Of a DNA stretch of 64,000 nucleotides, positions 39,201-52,371 are shown piece after piece. Position numbers and translations under genes: made by a program. How positions within the stretch are numbered: position 1 is the stretch's first letter; every line of letters starts with the position of its first letter. The notes beneath the pieces were generated by a model, which was not told the DNA's origin, searched no databases, and was given only the letters and a program-made list of their open reading frames with translations. The DNA comes from Lentinula raphanica (Eukaryota; Basidiomycota; Agaricomycetes; Agaricales; Omphalotaceae): positions 124,001 to 188,000 of the forward strand of contig JANVFP010000007.1 of NCBI GenBank assembly GCA_027919835.1, in the 5' to 3' direction.

Positions 39201-42200
39201 TACGAGGTCGGGGAAATGAACTTCACCCATACGTTCCACCAACGTCCCTAAAGCCTTTGCGGCGGTTGCCCGAGCCTCTGGAACTGGATCGACCAATACG
39301 ACGTGTACAAGAGGAAGAAGTTGCGAAAGGTATGGGACGAAGTCTTTCGAGTCTGTCAACGACGCTAGATTACCAACGATCTGAGCAGCTTTTTTCTTTG
39401 TATCAGCCCCGCGTTCGCGGAGACCTCTTTCAATAATAGGTACAACCTAGTGATTATTATGACCATGAGCACCGTGCACACCAAATCAGTTTGATTTCTT
39501 ACCAGAGCCAAGGACGAGTGGTCGATGTAGTGCATGAACGAGGTCTTCAATAGTCCGGTAAGAGCATTGGGAGTTTTCGCCGGATCGACGAGAGCTTTGA
39601 GGAGAACAGGAACAAGGCCTTGGATTTCAGGATTGCTGATGACTTCCCCAAATTGTTTCAAACTCTTGTTAGCTGATGCTCGAACTTGTGCATGCGAATC
39701 CGTCAACACTTCAGTGAGCCGTGGGATCACAATTGGTAGAGAGAGTGAAAGCTGGCGTGGTGAACAATATGCCATCATACCAAGTAGTTCAATTGATCCC
39801 TTCTTCGAGCGCCATTGCTTCTCGTCCAAACCAGAGAGGAGGGTGGGAAGGATCAGTTTGACACCATACCCAGATAGGTTGCCCATTATTACTCGCGATG
39901 CATCTTGCGTGGCTTCTCGGACGTCTGCGGTGGCATCCCCGAATGATGTCAAGAGAATGGGTAAGATGAATTCGATATAGGGTTCAAATAGACGACCAAG
40001 AGTCATCGAGAGCGTTTCGATGGCGAACATGACACCTTGTCGGGGTTCATAATGTTTTTTGTCCTCGCTGGCAGCACGGAGCTTACTGATGATAGCAAAC
40101 TCTTTCATGCCACCAATGCCAGTGCCTTTGATTACGCCGGCAATGCCGTAGGCAGCGCCACGTCGACTGGCATACTTGGGAGCGTTCAAGAGATCTTCAA
40201 AAAGGTTATCGACTAGAGCAGGCACTTCAGGACGCATGAGGTTGACTAGCGGTGAAAGACAGTCTGAGGCAGCGATTTGCACCTGCTCCGATGGTGTTTT
40301 GAGAGCTTCAACAAGTCGGTTTACGATGCCAGGAATACGAACGTCCGACGCATCCAAATGGCGGGCAACACGACCAAACAGAATTACAACCGCTTCCTTG
40401 ATGTGATCACCTGTCGCAGTGGCGGGACTGGATCTACCCAGATACTCTTCAAACATGGCAATGAGTGGAGCAATGCAAGATCGACCATGAAGATCAACTG
40501 CTATTGTCCCAGATGTCAGCATACTTCTCCGAACCTCAGGAGTACGGTCTCCAAGGGCTTCATCCTGGATGAGGAAATGGAAAAAAGGCAGAACCTCGGC
40601 TTCTACAAAGAGAGGGGCAAGTTGTTGAAAGGCGTGTGATACAGCCAAACGAGCTTGCCATGGATCTGATTGTTCGAGGCTTTCAGCAATGACCATACCC
40701 TAAAAGGAGAGTCAGTGTCACATATGGCAATATAGAGAGAGAGCCCACAAATTGATCATATTCCGGAGCTAATATTTTGGCCTTGTCACGATAGTAGTCT
40801 TTGAGAACACTCATAGTTTCAGTGATACCCTGAGGCCAAAGTTCAACAGCTTCTGAGATAGCCTTAGCAACACTGGACCGAACATAGGCATTGTCGTGCC
40901 CTTGATGATTTGAGAACAATTTTGGCTCAGATCGAAAGGAATACACACCCAAGTAACTCAACAGTTGCTCGATGAAAGTTTGCGGCACGTCCAGGCCATT
41001 GTCCTCCCAGATATGACGAGCGAGACGTGCATTTTGTTCGTCGTCGTCGTGACAAGCAATCCAGAGCTCCGGAGACCAATCGAGGTCAGTCAAATCGAAA
41101 GGCTAAAACGAGATTATGTCAATAACACTGGAAACATGCACTGAGCAAGTATGTTGCCACGTACCTGTAGAGTTTGCAAGCAAGAGTTGCGAACATATAC
41201 TTCTTGCAGGAGCGTCCCGCGTACAAGAGTCTCAATCTCCTCTTTGAGCGCCGAAGCGTGGATGGCTTCTCCAACATCAACCATAGTAGATGATGCTTCT
41301 TTGCTCAGTTTGGGCTGAAGGCGAATGATATGAATCAACAGATCAAGGGTTTGCTGGCGAGGGAATGCCACATCTGAGACTGTAATAAACAGCGAGTCAG
41401 ATATACGCCGGCAGAACCAGCAAATTGCGTCTTCTCACATTCGCCAGAATGAAACTTGATGATGTCTTGTGTTAAGGAAACTTGCTCGAGCATTTCCTCG
41501 GGCTCTTCAGTGACCACTCCTCCTTCGAAAGCAACATATTTCAGAAGCGGAAATATGTACGAAAACGTGGCGGAGTCGAATGGAACCTGCTCAGAAAGGT
41601 ACCGTACGCGATGAAGGACCCGAAGGACAAGATCTAAGCACCAAGTTAACGATGATCAAGCGACGAAGTACTCAACACATACGACTCAGAGGTTCAGCTT
41701 GGAGATCTTCGGGCACAACATTCTTTCTCAAGCATCGTAAGGTTGCTATTCCGATCCATTTGCGGAATGTAGACAGTCTCTCCGAGCAACGCTGAGCAAG
41801 CAGCTAGGATGAGTTGTGATTAGCCACTCCTTCACCTCATCTGTCCTGTGTGACATACCAGGTAGGTTTCGAACGCAAGATCGCCCACAAACACAGAGCC
41901 TTTAGCAAGCGCACCGTCTAGCAAAAGGGTGACGATAGGAGATATATACATTCGGAACTCATCCACCGAGGTTTGTAGCAGGCTCTGCACTATATGCAGC
42001 CCGCGGATCAGCTTGGAATGAATGTCGTTGACTTTTGCGCGTACTTGGCCTTCCTTTGCGAGCTGAGCTTGTATAAGAGCATGCTGCTGTTTGGTCAACG
42101 TCGGAGGGGCTCTTGCTGCTTGACCCTTCTTTTCTGCTAGTGATTTTCGCAGTTCGTCTTCCCATTTGTTGATCTCGCTGTCCTTGCCTTTCCTATCTCT

Positions 42201-45200
42201 CACGTCAGCCTTGTTCGTGGAGGATAACACTAAAAAGAGAATGAGGACAACGATGAATTCAAGACCGTCGGGAAGGACCGAAAGATGTACGAACCATCGA
42301 TGAAAGTTGTGCCCTCTGGAGTAGACCAAATCCCATAATCATCGGTAGTCAGAGAGTTGAGGACATCCACATTGATATCTTGCCTCAGCTGCTGGAGTAT
42401 CTTGGGAAGAACGTCGCCCGGTGAAACGAATGCAAGAGTTGACACCGTTCGATAACAAGCTTGAGGAAAGCCTGACTGGAAAACAGTCACCAACATTGTG
42501 AAAGAGAGGATTGAGAATACCAACCTTGGCGTCGGAGAAAGACGCATGCAAGATGAGTCCCAAGAGCCTGTCCAAATGTTTCCCCACCACTTCTTGAGGA
42601 TCCACACCCGCCTTCTGACATAAATCGATCCAAGTCTGGTTTGAAGAGCCACCTACGGAAGTGGATGAATATATTAAAGATAGACAAACAAAAGGAAAAC
42701 GAACAAACAAGCGCATGATTTGCCACAATCGCACAATCTACCACGATTTCTTCCTTCAGTTCCGACTCAACTTCCGAACCAAACGCCACGGTACTCAGCA
42801 GCAAACCGGAAAGACGAGAATGTTTGTTCCAGGGTTTGTCATCTATTGAGCTCGACACTCCACGCGACAAGAATTCGACGATGGCATGCCGTATGACACG
42901 GTTGCCCAGATGTGGTAGAGAGCTTGATACAGCCTCCAAAGAGGTATGGACATCTCGTCGTATCGAAGGTGAAACACCATTGAGAGCAAGGTTCAGGAAG
43001 ACCAATCCAAATTGCGTCCTGGGAATAACGAGGTTAGGCAATGCCAAACGTGGACTAGTCCTACAACCGCTCACCCTAAAGCCTCACTCTTCGCAATGGC
43101 GACATGAAAGTGTTTCAGAGCGGCATCGCAAGCTCTTAGCAACCATTTCTCATCCTCGAAATCCGTCGCCTTTTGATAGACCTTGTCCCATAACAAGAAC
43201 GAGGGTTTGACTCCCACGGTCGAAATGCTCTGCAATGCCGTATTCTTCGCCACAATATCATCAAATTCGCCTGACTTTGCAAACGGGCCCAAGAGCAAAG
43301 CCACCGCTATGTATGCTTCTAGAATCGCCCCTGAAGCGGTGAGAGGACTGCTGGCCACGGTCTTCAGCGTGTTCTCTAAAGTTGGCAGAATAGCTTTGGT
43401 GAAAGCTATCATCGCACTGTTGACGGTTGGTTTGGGGTCTTTACCCCACAAAGCATTGCCCGCCAGCAAGGAGAACGCGCGCCGGACAGGCGGTTTGTTG
43501 CTCCCCATCTCTTTTGATATCAAGTCTGTCACTTCGGTCGGAAGAGGTTTGTTGTTGGACAACAAGAAACTAACGTGACCTGGAAGTGCACCGGCGAGGG
43601 TCGCCATTGCGCCTTCGTGGGTCTCTTTCGCAAGTAAAGGGACCGCATTCTGAACTAGAGAATCGGAGATTGACGACGAAGGAGGTAACGACGCGAGCAT
43701 CGAGTACAACGCAACACGGTGGTCGGGTCCGGAGGTTTTACCCAGCTTTGGTAGTGAAAGCAATTCGATAACGGCAAGTGAGAACGTCGAATGACAGTCA
43801 ATGCTACTGGTATTGGCAGATGATATCAGAGATTGGAAAAGGGAAACTGAGGATGCTCGAGTGGATGGATTGCTAGACTTAGCACTATTGATCGAGTGGA
43901 TGACAATGCGTTTGAATGATTCAGTAGAGAGTGGTTTCGGGTAATGTTTCAGGAAACTGGAAAGTACTAGCAGAAAAGATATTCGAATTGAATACGTTTC
44001 TGGTTCACGGGCGATAGAAACTCACCATCTAAGGAGTATTCTGGTGAACGTAAAAGAGCTTTGTCGGCTGTTGGCAGTATCAATGTTTCAAAATCTTCCT
44101 CGGTTACAAGATGATGTATAATATCTCCCAAAGACGTCTATAGTCACCTTTGAGTGAAGTTAACACAAAACCAACACATGCTTACTAGTAGATACTGAGG
44201 GACCGGAGACTTCGCCATGAGCACTGACCCTGTGTAGAGCGACACTATCTGCGACTACATTCCATGTGATGGGCATTATTGGAAAAGAAGTATGTTTTAT
44301 AACACGTACCTTCATCTCCAACGGAAGCCTCTGACTTGGTTCTTCTTTAACGTTCTTCAGGCGAACGAGTACGCTCACAGCGACGCCGATGAGGTGTACA
44401 TATCGCAGTGGGTATTGACTATTCTTGATGTGAGCCAATAAGGTAGATATAAGACTTGGTATCTTATCACCAGCCTGAAATATGACTCGATACATTGATA
44501 GATGGACAAGAGTCAACAGGGAGACGTACTGAACGTAAAGCGCGCCGGACACGAACAAGTGCACCATTCTTCAGAGACCGTTTGGCGCGATCTGACTCGC
44601 ATATCATGTCGAGCAATATGGCCATGGATCCGACCAGCGATTTCCAGGTCGGCGATTCAGTAAACTGAGAATTGGCCTCTAAACAGACTGTGTATAGTCC
44701 TGAGCACCATTCGAGGAGGACAAACAGGTTGGAAGGTGCGTATGAGCTATCGAAGGTGTTTGGATGACGGGTGAACAGATTGTTTTTGCAAGCCGTACCT
44801 GGACGAACCACGTTTCACAAAATGAGAAACTTCATGCGAGATCCACCCTGATATCTGCTCTGTGACACCCATTTTTGCTTCATCTGCTGGCCCATTCTCT
44901 GTTCCACGTACTTCGTCTCTTTTTACTAACACCATTCCGACCGCTTCTACCGCTTCCCTCGAAGGACCGTCAGAGTATCTCGGATATGTTAAAGTCATGA
45001 TCTTGAATATGTCCATGACCTGCGATAATGTCAGATCTGAAGACTTTCAACACCAACAAGCGATCATGAATGAAAGCAACATACAGACCTCCGTGTTTGG
45101 CCAGAGGAAGGAGCTCATCATGGAGGAACGATATCCTAGCACTCGTCCTGCTTTCCAGGAGAATATTTTGGGCTGCCATCATTGACGACGACCAGTCTTT

Positions 45201-45302
45201 CATCACTCGATCCCTCTGCCATGTCGATTCCGATGCACCATTGCTATCATCGTCGAATTTTCCTGCTGAGGATATCCAAGATTGTATATCGGTTTTGCTC
45301 AT
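36227..45302 (-). CDS. GCN1: Gcn1, ribosome-bound activator of the eIF2alpha kinase Gcn2
   Basis: Gene of about 9 kb with many short introns, coding for roughly 2,600 aa, the usual Gcn1 size. It is a HEAT-repeat solenoid throughout. The diagnostic eEF3-like central region lies at 38450-40700: WQARLAVSHAFQQLAP, RRGAAYGIAGVIKGTGI, LRAASEDKKHYEPRQG, SFGDATADVREATQDA, QWRSKKGSIELLGMMAYCS, and ATFGSRFQPHLPKIIGPIL. N-terminal parts include YPRYSDGPSREAVEAVG and RRALRSVRL. The C-terminal RWD-binding half reaches the stop at 36227-36229. In yeast Gcn1 senses stalled or collided ribosomes with Gcn20 and passes the signal to Gcn2. The start is uncertain: ATG at 45302 opens MSKTDIQSWISSAGKF, but a downstream ATG or an extra 5' exon is possible. 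Divergent from the HYPK-like gene. Confidence 0.92.
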
Positions 45303-45583
45303 CGGCCCAGCGTCTTGGTCTTTGGCCTTGAGTTTGGAGAGTTTGGTTTTTGCGGAAGCCAATGTGGTCTGTACAAGCTTCTAGATATGTTTTGAGGTGA
45401 AGGGCAAGCTTGGAATGTAGAAATTCGTGTTCAACTCTCGGTCCCGTTCGAAGGACTCGAGTCTCGGAGAGAATTTTGTTTGCCCAAAATTCCCACGACA
45501 ATCCTTCTCTACAGGCGACGACAACTCGAGACTCAGGAAATCAATTCTCTTTCCTTCTCCATAACACTCTCCTACTCACAGCG
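45303..45583. promoter_or_regulatory. Probable bidirectional promoter, GCN1 / HYPK-like
   Basis: About 280 bp separate the start codons of two divergent, translation-linked genes. No TATA box was seen. Part of this stretch is also open on the minus strand (LHLKTYLEAC..., from about 45400), which could be leader or a missed first exon of GCN1. Confidence 0.4.
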
Positions 45584-45963
45584 ATGTCACACGGAAATGG
45601 TAGACCAGAGCCAGAGGTCATCATGAATGTACGCCAACAAGATTTGCATACATGATCGCAAAGTAATGTTTTCTTCCCAAGTTCAATGATGGTTATTCTT
45701 ATACGAAAGCCAAGTTTGATGCTGCGTGCTTTGCGATTCTTGAAAATGGACCTGTCAAAGCTGCGAAAGACACAAAACCCGCTCCTAAGAAGGAAGATGT
45801 GGACTTGATCGTGAGTGGGCCTGTTCCACTCGCAAGTGCTATTCTGATGTAGTATTTTCAGGTCAACGAATTCGAAATATCCAGAGCACAAGCGGAAAAG
45901 GCTCTCACAGAGAATGATAGGGATGTTGTCAAAACCATGCACGTTCTGATCAATCTTCAATGA
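45584..45963 (+). CDS. HYPK-like protein (NatA N-acetyltransferase regulator), 91 aa
   Basis: Exons 45584-45628, 45682-45810 and 45862-45963 add to 92 codons including the stop. The exon-2 acceptor was chosen because it gives NFNDGYSYTKAKFDAACF, which fits the family better than a later AG at 45714. The C-terminal half is a UBA-like helical bundle (VDLIVNEFEISRAQAEKALTE...DVVKTMHVLI), as in HYPK and the related UBA of NAC-alpha. HYPK binds the Naa15-Naa10 complex at the ribosome and tunes N-terminal acetylation. Length is slightly shorter than human HYPK. The NAC domain of NAC-alpha is absent, so that alternative is rejected. Confidence 0.8.
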
Positions 45964-47837
45964 GCGTCCGATGTAGGTGTTGCATGTCAGTCTTCGAATA
46001 CTCGTGTTGACTCGAATTCAAATGTCTTAACAGAGAGTCTGTCACTATCAAAATTCGAGGACTAGTCTTATCGAGCGAAGTGATTCGTTTGTCGGCTAGA
46101 TGATCATTGTTTGCGCACGCGACGCCGACAACGAGAAGCCTAGAAGGTAACAAATGGTTGTACGACAGAGAAAACACAGTAGTCATTCAAGGCAGGCTTT
46201 CAATGATGAGTTTGAATATGTATGAGACGGGCAATGTCTATTGGAAGACATCAGAAGGTCACAAAGACCCCCAGCTCATGATACCGGCAAATCACAATGG
46301 TTCGAAGTATTTTGATATCCTCGCGGCGGTTTGCCAGGCCACTGTAACGAATTAGAATCACTACGTGACTGCAAATATTCATCGACATCCCCCATCTCTG
46401 ATGCTCTTAGTATTTTTTGCATATCTTCTCATGTCCTCTTCTTGACCAGCTGATAGACAACTCAAGCAAAGAACATATCTGCCGTGACGGACACTTCACA
46501 ACTCGTACGTTCTTTTTATGCTGCGCCACACATCATACTCCACCTCATTCCGTAACTTGCTAATGTTCTTCAGATCGCTTTCTCGCCGGCTTCTGACCTT
46601 TCTCAATCGACCCTCGGCAACTTACCGATCCATGGATCATCCAATATCCTTTGAATCCCTAAAATCCCTTCACTACGTTACTGACTCACTCATAATTCCA
46701 TCAGGAGATAACAAGAACCGCCTGAGGCACACGAAACCTCATCGAAAAGGTTAGCTTCACAAAAACACACGTTGCGCATCCAATAACTATGTAATGCACA
46801 CCTTTGCTTTCCTTGTTGAGAGTTGACTCGAGCAGATTGTCCAGAAGAAGAAGGTCTCCACGCTCGGAACAGGAGAGCACAGGCTGCAGTAGTCTGGAGT
46901 CTTGTTATTAGCCTTGTAAGCAAAAGAAGGTTGGGGCGTATATCAGCCTTGTCGGGAATCATACGGATTGTTATTGCTATTGTATTCTACAACACAAAGT
47001 GATGTAGACAGTAGATGTTGCCACCGCCGAGTCTATCGTGGGCACTGGGCAGTACAGGCTCACGGCGGAGGTCTTTGGAATTTGCGAACAATCGTACAAT
47101 CAGTGAGAAGCTTGATGTTTTTCGTGGGTCCTCCGAGGTCGCTCGAATGTGAGAGATCTCAAGTGTTCATCTCCGATTGGAACAAGACAACGCTTTGTTC
47201 ATGGTCAAGGTCTTGTATTCTTCTTCGGAGACTTGTAAGTCTTGCAATTCTTATATTAGAGTAAAATCTTCTGAAAGACTGTCATTGCAGGTTGAACGCC
47301 CATTTTACTACCCAGACCGCTTCTAACAAGAATGCGATATGAAAAGATAAGTAGTAAGTACTAAGCTGTACTAAGAGATCCAAAGCTGTACAACAAAGGA
47401 ACTATCGTTTGTACCTTTGGTGCAATAAAATTCAGCACTAAAACGATCAATCCAGACATATCCATGCAATCAATCAACCCAGAAACGTCTTGGATACCGC
47501 TCATAACGCCCAGGATGAAGGATGACCCTCTGTTCAATCAAGATGAATCAGAACATAGCAAACGAGTCAAGACTCAACCGTTTAACTCTCGGGACCTTCT
47601 ACGCGTGGGTTCATCGAGGCAGAACCAGCCCACAGAGCCAAACATAGCGGACCAAATGACCTTGACATGCAGTGCTCCCCGCACAGCAAAGCAGGTCGCC
47701 CACAGGAGGACTATAACAAACTGATCAGTATATATTAAGAGTGCAATTTGTGCTGAACGAAACATCACCCCAAGATTTCTCCTTAGCTCTCCCCCTCATC
47801 AGTGAATAATTAGTACCCTCTTCAACTCCATATCAAC
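45964..47837. other. 1.9 kb with no recognised gene
   Basis: Short frames on both strands (for example plus 46518-46754 and minus 46690-46962) lack motifs and splice support. The last 200 bp probably form the promoter of the zinc-finger gene. No tRNA-like or repeat structure was recognised. Confidence 0.45.
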
Positions 47838-49566
47838 ATGGAACACGACTCTGGAATCTTCAAGTATCTCCACACCTTCGACGACGATGACCACTCCACG
47901 TTAGTAGACGTGTTCGTCCCACCCTTCTTCTCCTACGCGGACTAAACTGTCGTGCCCAGCGTCCAGTCTTCCAACGACAAGTTGGTCTTCCCGTTGAACG
48001 CTGACTTTCCGGCATATAACGAATTTGAGCTATTGTTTGAACACCCTCCCGCCGGGCCTTTCAAAGAGTCCTCGCTATACGGACCATGCCCTTTCGGAAT
48101 CTATCCTGGGGTCATTAGAAACAACTCGGACAACGACAATGTAAGCGCCACATGTGACGGTTTGTTGGATTCCCCTTTGATGATGCATTCAAACTGTTTA
48201 ACAGTTCCTCCTCCCACCTTCGTCGCCCGGATTGTCTGTCTCCACGTCATCAGCCTCATCATCCTTCGTACTCGCGAGTCCCCCAGAGTCGATTGCATCG
48301 TACTCCGCATCGAGTTCCGGGCTGACTGACTCAGCAATCGCGTCGTACTCACCATCATCCAGACTGGACAGTCCCCCGGCGTCACTATTCGCGATGGCAG
48401 GCTGCTGCTCTCCTGCAGATATTTTCTCCCAAGAATTCAATCTAAAAAATGGGTCAGATGTTTCCTTGTACTTTGGCAAAGATGATAGTGGCTCTGATAT
48501 AGAGCATGATACTGAGCTCGAGCTCGGTGCACCTCGTGATCTCTGCTCTCCTTCAAGGCCGGAATGTGACCGAAGCTGCGACAAGATTCCGTCGAAGTCA
48601 TCTCCTCCTCTATTCATGAACCCTTCTGGTTCAATGGATCACGATCAGCCGTTGTTCAAGGGAAACATGAAGAACAGGGATCTCAAACGAAAAGAAAGAG
48701 TTGTTCCTTCCAATGCATCATCGAAGTCCTCCAAGTCCAAAACTCACAACTTCAACTTTTCACGGTCTTCATCAATCACAAAACCTAGCACGTCATCTAG
48801 TGCTACCAAGATCAAGCAAGGCGGTGAGGAAACAGAAATCAGCCATCACCTTGTGACCTTCCATCATCGGGCGGCCAAGCGAGCCGTTATCTATCGCTAT
48901 CAGTACGGTCAGGTTGACGACGACGATGGAGACGATGCTTCAGAATACGAGGACAGTGTCGATGACGATGAGTACGATGACAACAACAACTTTTGCACTC
49001 CTTCTAGGAAAAGGAAGAGGAAGAAAAGCAGCTATCGCCCAAAGCAGCCCCCTCTTTCTTATCCGCAAGTTGCTGCAAAGCAAACTACAAAAAAGAAAGC
49101 GAAGACCGATCGCGATGTGGACCTTGTCTGTGGGCCATCATATCAGAGGTCCCCATTGGAGCCGATAGCGAGCGGCTCTGATAGTCAAAGGTCGAAGAGA
49201 GGGAAGGATAGTCAAAGGTTGAAGAAAGGGAAGGGAAAGCCAGTACAGATTGCAAATCCGAGCGCAGAAGAGCCTGAGAAAGAGAAGGTTCCTTGTGAAG
49301 ATTGTGGGAAAACATTCATCCGTGGCTGGGACCTTTCACGTCACCGCGAGACCGCCTGCCCCAAATTGAAAGTTGGAATACTAAGGGGAGAAGACCTACA
49401 GAGCCTATTACAGAGAGAACCTCGACTTCAATGTCGGTATTGCCTCTCAATATTTTCACGAGTCGACGCTTGCCAGAGGCACAGTGACATGAGGGAAAAC
49501 TGCAGAATCAGACAGAGAGATTTGGAGAATTCAGATCAAGACTCAGAGTCGAGCGATCAGGCTTGA
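47838..49566 (+). CDS. Zinc-finger protein with two CCHC-type fingers, 534 aa
   Basis: Exons 47838-47899, 47960-48140 and 48205-49566 keep frame. The N-terminus (MEHDSGIFKYLHTFDDDD) is acidic; the middle is Ser-rich, then strongly acidic (about 48917-48990) next to a basic stretch RKRKRKKSSYRPK that can serve as a nuclear signal. Two C-terminal fingers are visible: CEDCGKTFIRGWDLSRHRETAC and, about 40 residues later, CRYCLSIFSRVDACQRHSDM..NC. Both have Cys in place of the last His of a classical C2H2 finger, so they would be CCHC. Likely a nuclear DNA-binding protein; target unknown. A degenerate tandem copy follows at about 49900-51120. Confidence 0.75.
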
Positions 49567-49899
49567 AGCTTGACTCCTTTGCCCTCGCCGGTACATATAT
49601 TCATTATCCACAACCTCGTTGCAATTCATCCCATTCTATACCCTGTAAAACAGTTATTAGTTGTATACAGACCCATTGTCTCTCAGTTATTTCTTATCAA
49701 CCCGTAATTAGTATAGTCAGTCTCATCATGCTGAGCATGGAATGCGAGTGCTGAGCTGTGCTGAGGTCCCCTTCCAGGTAAGCTCCATCGAGTTGACAGC
49801 TGGTATTCAAACTTACACTTTCTTATGTGCCTTGGGGTCGGAGATGATAACCGTTCCGACATGCAGTGGTTAATCAAGAGCAGCACAAGGAATAAGGAT

Positions 49900-51120
49900 A
49901 TTGAACAACATGGCATTGTTCCTTCCTATGCATCATCGAATCACATTTTATTCATTTAACAGTTCCTCCTCTTGCCTCTATCGCCCGGCAATGTGGGTGA
50001 CGCCTACATCCAGCTTTTCTGAGTCAACAACATCGCACTCCAGGCTGACTTGTGAGTATGACACGTCGGACTGAATCAATCGCATCGTACTCACCATCAT
50101 CCAGACTGGACAGTCCCCCGGCGTCACTATTTGCAATGGCAGGCTGCTGCTCTCCTGCAGATATTTTCTCCAGTGAATTTGATCTGAAAAATGGGTCAGA
50201 TGTTTAAAGATGATAGTCGCACTGATATAGAGCATGATACTGAGCTCGAGCTCGGTGCACCTCGTGATCTCTGCTCTCCTTCAAGGCCGGAATGTGATCG
50301 AAGCTGCAACAAGATACCTTTGAAGTCATCTCCTCCTCTATTCATGAACCCTTCTGGTTCAATGGATTGGGATCAGCCGTCGTTCAAGGGCAGCATGAAG
50401 AACTTCAGGGGTGGCAAACAAAAAGACGGAGGACTTCGACGATGCATAGGTGTTCCTTCCAATGCATCGTCGAAGTCCTCCAAGTCCAAAACTCACAACT
50501 TCATCTTTTCACGGTCTTCATCAATCACAAAACCTAGCACGTCATCCAGTGCTACCAAGATCAAGCAAGGCGGTGAGGAAACAGAAATCAGCCATCACCT
50601 TGTGACTTCCCATCATAGGGCGGCCAAGCGAGCCGTTATCTATCACTATCGTGATAATGGAGATGATACTTCAGAATACGAGGACAGTGCTGATGACGAT
50701 GATGATGACGATGACGATGACGATGAGTACAACAACAACAACAACAAGTTTTGCACTCCTTCTGGGAAAAGGAAGAGGAAGAAAAGCAGCTATCGCCCAA
50801 AGCAGCCCCCTCTTTCTTATCCGCAAGTTGCTGCAAAGCAATTCACACATAAGAAAGGAAAGACCAGCATGGACCTTGCTGGTGGGCCTTCATGCAAGAG
50901 GTCCCCATCGGAGCCGATAGCGAGCGGCTCTGATATTCCAAGGTTGAAGAAAGGGAAGGGAAAGCCAGTACAGATTGCAAATGCGAGTGCAGAAGAGCCT
51001 GAGAAACAGAAGTCGGAGAAGGTTCCTTGTGAAGATTGTGGGGGAACATTCACCTGTGGTTGGGATTTTTCAAGAGGACGTTGGAAAACGTCCATGCCCA
51101 CCGTCCATCTCGTTGCCTGA
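49900..51120 (+). pseudogene. Decayed tandem copy of the zinc-finger gene
   Basis: From about 49970 the DNA follows the upstream gene closely, for example the block from 50090 and the segments beginning DIEHDTELELGAPRDLCSPS and RKRKRKKSSYRPKQPPLSYP. Damage: the 5' exons are absent or unrecognisable; about 17 bp are missing near 50205, breaking the frame; a 20-bp inverted insertion sits at 50428-50447; the acidic tract is expanded by GATGAC repeats (50693-50730); the first finger lacks its His (sequence turns to SRGRW) and ends at a stop at 51118-51120; the second finger is gone. A frame of 309 codons survives from the ATG at 50191, so a truncated, finger-less protein could still be made. Confidence 0.8.
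50428..50481. repeat. Perfect 20-bp inverted repeat (14-nt loop) inside the decayed copy
   Basis: Left arm 50428-50447 and right arm 50462-50481 are exact reverse complements. The right arm is ancestral (the intact gene has it with one difference at 48717-48736), whereas the left arm is absent from the intact gene. This is the mark of a template-switch mutation. A smaller one (GGACGTT/AACGTCC, 51076-51093) lies at the broken finger. Confidence 0.9.
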
Positions 51121-52371
51121 AACTGCTCGCCCGAGGTGACGGCTGACAGAGGCACATTGAGATACTGAATAATGTAGAAGTTGTTCAAGGCGGAGAGAAA
51201 TCAAGAAGACTTAGGACTCGAACGCTTCTGCAGGGTGACCGATTCGAACTCCTCCCAGTGCCATTTGTACAATCACTTTATATCATACCCCAAAAGTGCC
51301 ACGACCTCATATCAGTCTAACCTTGTAGAGGAGTTACTTTGTAGTATACGGACACAATAACAGTGTGAACATTGTTTCTTATCAAAGGAAAAATCAGCGA
51401 ACAGCGAGTGATATAGTAGGATTGCGACTCACTGAGCGCTGAGGTTCCACCTTTCCTCTTTTGTTTACCTTCTTCCAAATGTCAGCTTCATCAGGACTCG
51501 TCAAGCTGATTTCGGGGATTCAAACTGAACAGTTATTCATTTACCATGCGGGTCCAAGTTCTCATGGAGGCTTCTATTATAACCTACGAGAGCACCGGTG
51601 CTCGCCGATATGTCGAATGTTCAGAATGTTGGCGTCGAATACATTGCTTACTAGAAACCTGGCATCAGACTCTTCTCCTTTTTCAGAATGAAGAAAGAGA
51701 TTACCGTGAAAGGGATGGTTGCTTTCATTACCGTCGATTCCTTTCGAGCGTCTGGAATCTTGAGCACACGCCGCTAGACGCTACTCTTCAGTACTCTTCA
51801 TGAATTGGCACTCCGAAGCACTAGGGCAATCTGGAGTCAACCGAGACTCTAGAATTGTCACAACACATCAGCCTGAGTCTATATCGTCAATACGCAAGAA
51901 TTCAGTAGCAGAGAGTCACCTTTGTGGACCGTTGAATTTCACGACTGATGATAGTAAGAACGAAGATTCATCAAAACGACAATTGACCGGCCCTAAAGTA
52001 GCCTCTTTAAATTTGGTCGCTTACGTGTGCGTCTTTTCAACCCCTCTGCGACGTTTGTCATGTCGCGCTCACTTATAGCGCGACGTTCTTCGTCGTGAGG
52101 CCCTCGCAGGAGATGAAGTTATGGTGCATGGCATAGACTGCACCTCCGTATCCCCTTGCTAATGCTGTTATACAATAGTGAGGTTCGTTAGAGTGGTGTA
52201 CATCTACAAAATACAGTTTCTTCAATGAAATTTTCCATCTCAAATCTCGAAGCTCATCGAATGATAGAAATTTGAGTGGCTGTAACAGTCTTTGTGATCC
52301 TGTCAAATGAAATTACTCATACCCGAGTGAAAATCTTTCTACCTTGCTCTTGACCTCGACCTTCATCCCAA
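51121..52371. other. 1.25 kb without a recognised gene
   Basis: Holds the 3' flank of the decayed copy and the promoter of DOA1. A short frame at 51461-51691 and a minus frame at 52073-52306 have no motif. Nothing more is supported. Confidence 0.45.

Noticed and set aside
39534..40639. Several plus-strand frames inside GCN1.
   Set aside because: They are antisense to well-conserved GCN1 exons and have no features of their own.
45584..45963. NAC-alpha subunit as the identity of the small UBA-like gene.
   Set aside because: The NAC beta-barrel domain is missing; only the HYPK-type N-terminus and UBA-like helices are present.
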